From Thiothrix sp. (GTDB lineage: Bacteria; Pseudomonadota; Gammaproteobacteria; Thiotrichales; Thiotrichaceae): DNA of 12,794 nt. Positions 7,972-12,794 of this stretch are shown piece after piece. Location of the stretch: the NCBI GenBank assembly GCA_011375245.1, contig DRMA01000005.1:1-12794 (forward strand). Reading direction: 5' to 3'. A model generated the notes under the pieces. That model worked only from the letters and a program-made list of their open reading frames with translations. It had not been told where the DNA came from and did no database searches. Every line of letters starts with the position of its first letter. Positions within the stretch are counted from its first letter, which is position 1. The translations under genes were made by a program, and so were the position numbers.

Positions 7972-8151
7972 TAACAAAAGTGGGTCGAATAAAACCTATT
8001 AGCATTAATAGTCCATTATAGACTATTGTTATACGTTATATTTTATTTGCCTTTACAAAATTAATAAAATGCTTGTCTATTTTATATAGCTTATATAGAG
8101 TTTATATAGATAAGATGTTTAAAAGCCCTGAAGAGGCTTTTGGAGAAAAAA
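7972..8151 (+). promoter_or_regulatory. Upstream region of the lipoprotein gene with phased TTATATAG repeats
   Basis: The spacer is very AT-rich. Three copies of TTATATAG lie at 8082-8089, 8091-8098 and 8102-8109. The outer two are 20 bp apart, roughly two helical turns, so they could be an operator or redundant -10 elements. TTTACA (8052-8057) and TTGTCT (8073-8078) are possible -35 hexamers, but no pair has an ideal spacer. A 7-bp hairpin AAAAGCC/GGCTTTT (8121-8127 with 8135-8141) abuts the Shine-Dalgarno GGAG (8142-8145) and could influence initiation. Another weak inverted repeat, AATAGTC/GACTATT (8007-8027), follows alr. Confidence 0.35.
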
Positions 8152-8631
8152 ATGATACATGTACTAAAACCCCTTATAATTACTACACTTAGCTCTGTTT
8201 TACTTTGTTCTGGTTGTGTTTCAGGACCAGGTGGTGGTGGCATAACCTCTGAGCAAGCAAGTGTTCTTGCGGGTGCGGTTGCTGGCGGGGTTGTAGGTCA
8301 TCAAGTCGGTGGCGGAAATGGTCGAAGAGTTGCAACGATTCTTGGTGCTGTGTTGGGTGGTTATCTTGGTGGCATGATGAGTAATCAAAGTCGTCAGCGA
8401 ACGAATTATGCGTTAGACCAAGCACCCAATAATGCTCCAACTACATGGACAGAACCGCAAACTAATAATCGTTATACGGTAACCCCAACCAATACTTATA
8501 ATAGCAACGTCAATGGTCAACAAACTGTTTGTCGTGATTATAATATGGATGCTTATATTGATGGACGCTTACAGCAAGTAAAAGGTAGAGCGTGTAAAGA
8601 TGCAACAGGTCAGTGGGTTGCTGCCCGTTAA
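8152..8631 (+). CDS. Glycine-zipper outer-membrane lipoprotein (17-kDa-antigen-like)
   Basis: This 159-residue protein has a lipoprotein signal: hydrophobic residues about 4-18 and then LLCSGC with predicted lipidated Cys22. The residue at -3 is Cys where the lipobox normally has Leu, so it is slightly off-consensus. Residues 38-74 form a glycine zipper, LAGAVAGGVVGHQVGGGNGR then ILGAVLGGYLGG, as in the glycine-zipper 2TM (17-kDa surface antigen) family. The C-terminal part has two cysteines, in TVCRDY and RACKD, that may form a disulfide. Such proteins sit in the periplasm or outer membrane; their roles are poorly defined. The ATG at 8152 is chosen because GGAG lies 6 nt upstream. The in-frame TTG at 8140 overlaps the hairpin and lies upstream of that site. 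An intrinsic terminator follows at 8717. Confidence 0.85.
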   Translation: MIHVLKPLIITTLSSVLLCSGCVSGPGGGGITSEQASVLAGAVAGGVVGHQVGGGNGRRVATILGAVLGGYLGGMMSNQSRQRTNYALDQAPNNAPTTWTEPQTNNRYTVTPTNTYNSNVNGQQTVCRDYNMDAYIDGRLQQVKGRACKDATGQWVAAR

Positions 8632-8641
8632 AATAATACTT

Positions 8642-8686
8642 GCTACGCTCAAGAAACAAGGAACTAGCTAGCTCTCTGAGCGTAGC
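8642..8686. repeat. REP-like 10-bp inverted repeat
   Basis: GCTACGCTCA (8642-8651) and TGAGCGTAGC (8677-8686) are perfect inverted copies around a 25-nt loop containing the palindrome AGCTAGCT (8666-8673). A GC-rich tail, CCGAGGCGTGCGGG, follows at once and is unlike the AT-rich surroundings. The arm resembles the TGAGCGTAG-type dispersed intergenic repeats I recall from many bacterial genomes. No T-run follows, so termination is unlikely to be its job. Confidence 0.6.
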
Positions 8687-8716
8687 CGAGGCGTGCGGGA
8701 AAATTTAATAGCAATC

Positions 8717-8741
8717 AAGGAACAATTATTGTTCCTTTTTT
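8717..8741 (+). terminator. Intrinsic terminator of the lipoprotein gene
   Basis: A perfect 9-bp stem, AAGGAACAA (8717-8725) with TTGTTCCTT (8729-8737), encloses a 3-nt loop. It runs into a T-tract (8736-8741) that continues as TGTTTTTT. It lies 86 bp after the lipoprotein stop and is oriented for rightward transcripts. No T-run exists in the other direction, so it should not stop pnt transcripts. Confidence 0.85.
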
Positions 8742-8800
8742 GTTTTTTATAATTGATTAAAAATTATGCAATTTAATGTGGTTATCACTAAAAAAACTAT

Positions 8801-8968
8801 TTTATTTATGATAAATATCAGCTAAGTATATGCAATATAAAACGAAATAAAGTTATCCCCATAGCCTGTGGATAACTCTGTGGATAACTTTTTTAGCTAT
8901 ACAATTTGTTTCTTTATTTCAACTATTTTTTTTTCTTGTAATTTAAAGACAACATTTATTTATGATAA
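8801..8968 (+). repeat. 14-bp AT-rich direct repeat
   Basis: TTTATTTATGATAA occurs at 8801-8814 and again at 8955-8968, flanking the first three DnaA-box-like sites. AT-rich direct repeats next to DnaA boxes are the layout of a DNA unwinding element, but in sequence this AT-rich a repeat can also arise by chance. Confidence 0.6.
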
Positions 8969-9070
8969 TAAACAGCAACTTATAGAAATAAAAAATAGTT
9001 ACAGTAATTTAGTTGACAAATTGAGACAGCTTATAATGTCTGTGCATAACTCGTTATAGCCTGTGGATAA
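8853..9070. promoter_or_regulatory. Cluster of DnaA boxes, candidate origin or DnaA-titration site
   Basis: Three perfect copies of the DnaA 9-mer TTATCCACA lie on the minus strand, read on plus as TGTGGATAA at 8867-8875, 8879-8887 and 9062-9070. One-mismatch forms are TTATCCCCA on plus at 8853-8861 and TTATGCACA on minus at 9041-9049. Two of the perfect boxes sit inside a longer 15-bp repeat, ATAGCCTGTGGATAA (8861-8875 and 9056-9070). The DNA between and upstream is very AT-rich. The sites are read directly. DnaA binding follows from the known consensus. Whether this is an origin, a datA-like sink or a relic is open. The usual gammaproteobacterial origin neighbours (dnaA, mnmG, atp genes) are absent. 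Confidence 0.6.
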
Positions 9071-9176
9071 GTCTAGCAAAAATGGAAAAAAAGCACGATG
9101 TCAAGGGTCTGCAAACGCTCTTATCAAGCAATTTGCAAACAGTAGTCGCAAATATGTAAAAAGCTACATAAAGGCG

Positions 9177-10553
9177 TTAGATTTCCTTCACACCTGCAAC
9201 CAAATCATTTGCCATTGCAGTGGCATCACCATAAAGCATACGCGTGTTATCACCAAAGAACAGATGATTTTCTATGCCTGAGAAGCCAGTACCTTTACCA
9301 CGTTTAATGACAATAACATTTTTCGCTTTATCCGCATTTAGAATGGGCATTCCATAAATCGGGCTACTAGGATCGGTCCGTGCCGCAGGATTCACAACAT
9401 CATTTGCACCAATGACCAATACAACATCCGTTGTTGGAAATTCCTCATTGATTTCATCCAAATCATAAATAATATCATACGGTACACCCGCTTCAGCTAA
9501 GAGTACATTCATATGTCCTGGCATTCGTCCTGCAACAGGGTGAATAGCAAACTTCACCGTTACACCACGATCTTTTAATATTTTAACCAACTCCCAGACC
9601 TTATGCTGTGCTTGCGCAACTGCCATACCATAACCAGGAATAATGACCACCTTTTCTGCAAAAGCCATCATAATCGCAACATCAGAGGCTTCAATCGGCT
9701 TCATCGAGCCTGTTACGGCTTGTCCTTCGCCACTGGGTGCATCACCAAAATTACTAAATAACACATTACTAATCGGGCGATTCATTGCTTTTGCCATCAG
9801 TTGTGTCAACAAAATACCTGCGGACCCCACCACAGTACCCGCAATCATCATTGCAGGGTTTTCTAGCACAAAACCTTCAAAACCAACAGCTAAGCCTGTT
9901 AATGCATTAAATAATGAAATCACTACTGGCATATCCCCGCCACCAATAGGAATAGTCATCATAATACCAAAGAGCAAGGCAAGGATAAAAAAGACCGACA
10001 AGGTATTCATACTATAAGTGCTACTAAAGGCAATAATCAGCCCAAGAATCACTAACACACCAAAAACAGTCGCATTAACATATTGTTGTTTCGGAAAGCG
10101 AATCGTCGAACGCATCAAGCCTTGCAATTTAGCATAAGCAATTAATGAACCTGAAAATGCAATCGTACCAATCGATGCACCAATCACGGCTAAGAGCTGT
10201 ACCGTTGTACTCATTTCTTCCATGCGTACCAGCTCAACACCTGCAATCGCAGCCGCTGCACCGCCACCCATGCCATTGTAGAGCGCAACCATTTGTGGCA
10301 TATCGGTCATTTTTACTTTCTTACCCGTTATCCATGCCAGATAACCACCAATAGCAATACCGAGAATAATCAGCAGAAAATTAAGCCAACCATGTAACGC
10401 AGGGTGTAATAAAGTGGCGACAGTCGCAATCACCATGCCAATACCTGCCCAAACAATTCCTTGTCGAGCATGTAACGGCGAACTCATGCGTTTCAAACCA
10501 TAAATAAATAAAACCGCAGCGGCAAAATAGGATACTTGAACAATAAAACTCAT
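9177..10553 (-). CDS. pntB: NAD(P) transhydrogenase subunit beta
   Basis: This 458-residue inner-membrane subunit has a multi-helix proton-channel domain II (about 1-255) followed by the cytoplasmic NADP(H)-binding domain III. Domain III motifs are GYGMAVAQAQ (307-316), HPVAGRMPGHMNVLLAEA (338-355), VIGANDVVNPA (380-390) and KRGKGTGFSGIEN (417-429). With PntAa and PntAb it couples hydride transfer from NADH to NADP+ to proton entry. The sequence around ALYNGMGGGAAAA (90-102) is of the Rhodospirillum type, with Asn93 where E. coli PntB has its studied His91. The start overlaps the pntAb stop as TAATG and is preceded by AAAGGAGA, so the three genes are one operon. Confidence 0.96.
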   Translation of the reverse strand: MSFIVQVSYFAAAVLFIYGLKRMSSPLHARQGIVWAGIGMVIATVATLLHPALHGWLNFLLIILGIAIGGYLAWITGKKVKMTDMPQMVALYNGMGGGAAAAIAGVELVRMEEMSTTVQLLAVIGASIGTIAFSGSLIAYAKLQGLMRSTIRFPKQQYVNATVFGVLVILGLIIAFSSTYSMNTLSVFFILALLFGIMMTIPIGGGDMPVVISLFNALTGLAVGFEGFVLENPAMMIAGTVVGSAGILLTQLMAKAMNRPISNVLFSNFGDAPSGEGQAVTGSMKPIEASDVAIMMAFAEKVVIIPGYGMAVAQAQHKVWELVKILKDRGVTVKFAIHPVAGRMPGHMNVLLAEAGVPYDIIYDLDEINEEFPTTDVVLVIGANDVVNPAARTDPSSPIYGMPILNADKAKNVIVIKRGKGTGFSGIENHLFFGDNTRMLYGDATAMANDLVAGVKEI

Positions 10554-10846
10554 TATTTGTCTCCTTTATTCGGCGAAGTGCTAAACATTTCCAACATGCG
10601 TTCGGTCACTACATAGCCACCTGCTGCATTACCTGCACCAAGGACAACAGCAATAAAGCCAATAATCATTTCCGTTGTCGTTTGCGCATGACCTAAAGCC
10701 ACCATTGCGCCGACCAAGACAATACCGTGAACAAAGTTAGAACCTGACATTAATGGTGTATGTAAAATAACAGGGACTTTAGAAATAACCTCATAGCCCG
10801 TAAACGCCGCCAACATAAAGATATACAGTGCAATTATTCCATCCAT
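10553..10846 (-). CDS. pntAb: NAD(P) transhydrogenase subunit alpha part 2 (membrane)
   Basis: This 97-residue protein has three predicted membrane helices (about 4-20, 36-53 and 58-79). It corresponds to the C-terminal membrane part of the longer E. coli PntA. Motifs HTPLMSGSNFVHGI and GAGNAAGGYVVTERML are typical of transhydrogenase domain II alpha segments. The three-subunit form (PntAa, PntAb, PntB) is the Rhodospirillum rubrum arrangement. It overlaps both neighbours by one base as TAATG. Its ribosome-binding site AAAGGAGAT lies at the end of pntAa, consistent with translational coupling. Confidence 0.95.
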   Translation of the reverse strand: MDGIIALYIFMLAAFTGYEVISKVPVILHTPLMSGSNFVHGIVLVGAMVALGHAQTTTEMIIGFIAVVLGAGNAAGGYVVTERMLEMFSTSPNKGDK

Positions 10847-11997
10847 TATTGATCTCCTTTTTCAGCAGCTTCCGTTTCTAACTGGGTACGAGTGGGTTCA
10901 TGATGAATCTTACCTTCATAAGTCAGTAGCGAGCCATCAATAACCTCATCCTCCATATCTAACTTGAACTCACCGTCTTCATTAAACATCGGCGTTAGGA
11001 AGTTAAGAATATTTTTCGCGTACATTTCACTGGCATGTACAGGGACTTGGCTCGGTACATTTAACGGGCCATGAATCACTACACCATGAGCGGTAATGGT
11101 TTTCCCCGCTTGGGTGAGCGTACAATTACCACCACTTTCTGCAGCAAGATCAATAATAACCGCACCTTCTTTCATGCCTTTAACCGTTGATTCAGGAATG
11201 ATTTTTGGTGCAGGGCGACCAGGGACGGCTGCTGTTGAAATTAATACATTTGCTGTTGCTAGATAATCGGCTAATTCTTGTTGTTGTTGCTTTTTTTCTT
11301 CATCAGTTAACTCACGCGCATACCCCCCTTCACCCGCAGCAGAAATACCGAGTTCAATGGCTTTTGCGCCTAATGACTCAATCTGCTCTTTCGTTTCGGG
11401 GCGTACATCATACGCTTCAACCATTGCCCCCAAACGCTTTGCCGTGGCAATCGCTTGTAGCCCTGCCACACCTACGCCAATAATAATGACCTTTGAGGGA
11501 CGAATAGTACCTGCGGCCGTGGTCAACATCGGGAAAAAATTTGATGATAAATCAGCACCCATAATCGCTGCTTTATACCCTGCAACTGCTGCCTGTGAGG
11601 ATAGGACATCCATCGACTGCGCACGTGAAATACGCGGCACAAGCTCCATCGCAAAGCTAGTGATCTTTTTTTCTAAGAGTTTTGCCACCACATCAGGATG
11701 TTTATGCGCCAATAGTGTGCCAATTAAGATACTGCCGTCTTGCATCTGCTCGACTTCAGCAACCGTGGGAACTTGTACACGTACTACTATATCAACTTGT
11801 TTAACGAGTGCTTCAGCGCTATCAACAATCGTTGCTTCCTTATATGTTTCATCAGCGAAGAAAGCCTTAGCACCCGCATTTTTTTCAATAAAAACCTCAA
11901 CACCTAGCTTTTTTAGCTTAGCAACCACAAAAGGTTCTAATGCGACACGGCGTTCACCCTCAGCAGTTTCGCAAGGAACCCCCATTTTTAAAGTCAT
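10846..11997 (-). CDS. pntAa: NAD(P) transhydrogenase subunit alpha part 1 (NAD(H)-binding)
   Basis: This 383-residue soluble domain I binds NAD(H). It shows the alanine-dehydrogenase/PNT N-terminal domain (about 4-137), the segment RAQSMDVLSSQA (125-136), and a Rossmann domain with GVGVAGLQA (174-182) and the ribose-binding acidic residue D197 in YDVRP. The C-terminal tail (about 345-383) is acidic and polar and lacks the membrane helices of E. coli PntA, which are encoded separately as pntAb. AAAGGAGAG lies 5 nt before the ATG, a strong ribosome-binding site. It is the first gene of the pnt operon. A hairpin at 12051-12080 lies in its leader. Confidence 0.96.
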   Translation of the reverse strand: MTLKMGVPCETAEGERRVALEPFVVAKLKKLGVEVFIEKNAGAKAFFADETYKEATIVDSAEALVKQVDIVVRVQVPTVAEVEQMQDGSILIGTLLAHKHPDVVAKLLEKKITSFAMELVPRISRAQSMDVLSSQAAVAGYKAAIMGADLSSNFFPMLTTAAGTIRPSKVIIIGVGVAGLQAIATAKRLGAMVEAYDVRPETKEQIESLGAKAIELGISAAGEGGYARELTDEEKKQQQQELADYLATANVLISTAAVPGRPAPKIIPESTVKGMKEGAVIIDLAAESGGNCTLTQAGKTITAHGVVIHGPLNVPSQVPVHASEMYAKNILNFLTPMFNEDGEFKLDMEDEVIDGSLLTYEGKIHHEPTRTQLETEAAEKGDQ

Positions 11998-12170
11998 CGT
12001 ACTCTCCTTTATGGGAACTTATAGCACTCCCAGCAAACCGAATAAAACATGTAACCTTTTAACCACAGCCGAAAGGTTACGCGAAAGGGGGAGTATTCTA
12101 ACGGAAATAATCGTAAAATTGCAGCTTAATGGAAGTTCAATTGTAATTGTTCGCTTTCCTACAATAAATC
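11998..12170 (-). promoter_or_regulatory. Upstream region of the pnt operon
   Basis: This 173-bp spacer holds a possible minus-strand promoter: CTGCAA (12124-12119), an 18-bp gap and TAGAAT (12100-12095). A 9-bp inverted repeat lies downstream of it: GTAACCTTT (12051-12059) with AAAGGTTAC (12072-12080) and a 12-nt loop. On the minus strand the stem is followed by ATGTTTTATT, a weak T-rich tract. The hairpin could therefore terminate the dioxygenase transcript, or act in the pnt leader if the proposed promoter is right. The inverted repeat is certain; the promoter is a guess. Confidence 0.4.
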
Positions 12171-12794
12171 CTATAGGCGATGAAACGTCAAGACCAACAC
12201 ATCACGATGTCCTTTTTCTGCTCCCTTAGCAGGCTGAATATTCGTCACGCCATGCCATAATACTTTGTCATTCAACAATATCGCATCACCATCCTTTTTC
12301 AATACTGTTGTTGCAATACGCTGCTTATTATTATCAAACAATTCACTAACGCCCCCTATAACCCCTTGTCGCTCCAACAACATGATAAAAACATAATTAG
12401 CACCATCTTGATGAATACCTTCAGGTGTTGGTTGACCAGCTTCTGCCAGTGAAGCATTAATTCTAAATTGATGACACTGCACACGCCATGCTACAGTTGC
12501 TTTGGCATCAAATAACATAATCGTTTGTGCAATCAATATTTTTAAAAAGGCGCTTTGAAGCACAGCAGGGGTTATTGGTGCAAAAACTCGATTAATGCCA
12601 CCATAGACACTATTATACTGCTTGCTCTGAAAGTGTGCTTCTGGTGTCACTAACTGCAATGTTCCCTTTTGCCATTTTAAAACCGCATAACGCCGCAAAC
12701 GAAATGTTCCACCTTTAACAAGGTAAGGATCTGGTTTCAAATCATTCCAGCTTGCTTTAAAACATTGATAGAATGACGATTCTGAGAAAGACTT
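12171..12794 (-). CDS. 2-oxoglutarate/Fe(II) dioxygenase family protein, 5' end beyond window
   Basis: The frame is open from the stop at 12171 to the right edge, so this is the C-terminal 207 residues of a longer protein. Counting from the first visible codon (12794-12792), the segment KASWNDLKPDPYLVKGG (13-29) fits the conserved N-terminal part of the 2OG-Fe dioxygenase family that includes bacterial L-isoleucine hydroxylases (PF10014, from memory). The iron ligands are visible as H128-x-D130 (GIHQDG) and H181 (LWHGV). R197 (HRDVL) is the likely 2-oxoglutarate ligand. The reaction is predicted to be oxidative hydroxylation of a small substrate, possibly a free amino acid. The substrate cannot be read from the sequence. 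It is followed by the pnt operon on the same strand after 173 bp. Confidence 0.85.
   Translation of the reverse strand, partial: KSFSESSFYQCFKASWNDLKPDPYLVKGGTFRLRRYAVLKWQKGTLQLVTPEAHFQSKQYNSVYGGINRVFAPITPAVLQSAFLKILIAQTIMLFDAKATVAWRVQCHQFRINASLAEAGQPTPEGIHQDGANYVFIMLLERQGVIGGVSELFDNNKQRIATTVLKKDGDAILLNDKVLWHGVTNIQPAKGAEKGHRDVLVLTFHRL

Larger units (their letters stand above)
8632..9176. other. 545-bp non-coding convergent spacer
   Basis: No credible gene lies here. In order it holds the REP-like inverted repeat, the rightward terminator, a strongly AT-rich stretch from about 8738 to 9030 with a 14-bp direct repeat, and a cluster of DnaA-box-like 9-mers at 8853-9070. Both flanking genes point inward, so no promoter is required here, which makes the DnaA-box cluster harder to explain as gene regulation. 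I found no convincing intrinsic terminator for pntB at its left end; ATTTGC/GCAAAT at 9131-9153 is too weak. Confidence 0.75.

Noticed and set aside
8007..8027. AATAGTC/GACTATT hairpin as the alr terminator
   Set aside because: The stem is only 7 bp and AT-rich with no T-run after it; too weak to call.
8140..8151. TTG start for the lipoprotein gene
   Set aside because: It overlaps the 3' arm of a hairpin and lies upstream of GGAG, which serves the ATG at 8152. The lipoprotein signal starts at that ATG.
8868..9059. 63-codon GTG-initiated frame in the AT-rich spacer
   Set aside because: Its start is inside a DnaA box, there is no ribosome-binding site, and the residues are what AT-rich DNA gives by chance.
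9063..9281. 72-codon frame entering the pntB region
   Set aside because: It overlaps pntB in antisense, has no ribosome-binding site and no recognisable domain.
11357..12229. 290-codon plus-strand frame opposite pntAa
   Set aside because: It is antisense to a clear pntAa gene with family motifs. Its Ser/Thr/Ala-rich translation is typical of the strand opposite a coding region.
12738..12740. TTG start for the dioxygenase at 12740
   Set aside because: The frame stays open to the window edge, and the extra residues (KASWND just upstream) look like the conserved family segment, so the gene is simply cut by the window.

Overview
The window reads as a visibly AT-rich (around 40 % GC by eye) gammaproteobacterial chromosome segment. 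Support comes from the dnaB-alr gene pair, an SrkA/YihE-type kinase, an N-acetylglutaminylglutamine-type amidotransferase and a complete pnt transhydrogenase operon. I cannot assign a genus. A Beggiatoa/Thiothrix-like sulfur bacterium would fit the composition and gene mix, but that is a guess. No phage, IS or CRISPR was seen. The one clear mobile element is an intein.

Layout: (1) 1-186, a leader with an 8-bp GC-rich hairpin whose 3' arm is a strong Shine-Dalgarno, feeding a 31-codon ORF that overlaps (ATGA) the next gene. (2) 187-1200, an unrecognised basic secreted protein with three exact 80-residue repeats. (3) 1201-1299, a convergent spacer with four tandem octamers inside a two-part inverted repeat. 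(4) 4138-1300 on the minus strand, an asparagine-synthase-like amidotransferase followed by srkA, probably co-transcribed. (5) 4139-4223, a divergent promoter region. (6) 4224-7971, dnaB carrying a 418-residue intein with an endonuclease domain, then alanine racemase 19 bp downstream. (7) 8152-8631, a glycine-zipper lipoprotein. (8) 8632-9176, a 545-bp non-coding convergent spacer with a REP-like inverted repeat, an intrinsic terminator, AT-rich direct repeats and five DnaA-box-like 9-mers. (9) 11997-9177 on the minus strand, pntAa-pntAb-pntB with TAATG junctions. (10) the 3' part of a 2-oxoglutarate/Fe(II) dioxygenase running off the right edge.

Functionally most of the window is housekeeping: replication-fork helicase, D-alanine supply for peptidoglycan, NADPH/NADH balance through the proton-motive force, and stress functions (protein kinase, probable osmolyte dipeptide amidation). 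The parts that deserve a second look are the DnaA-box cluster between convergent genes, the exact intein insertion point in DnaB, the amidotransferase without its usual partner gene, and the leader ORF whose ribosome-binding site sits in a hairpin.
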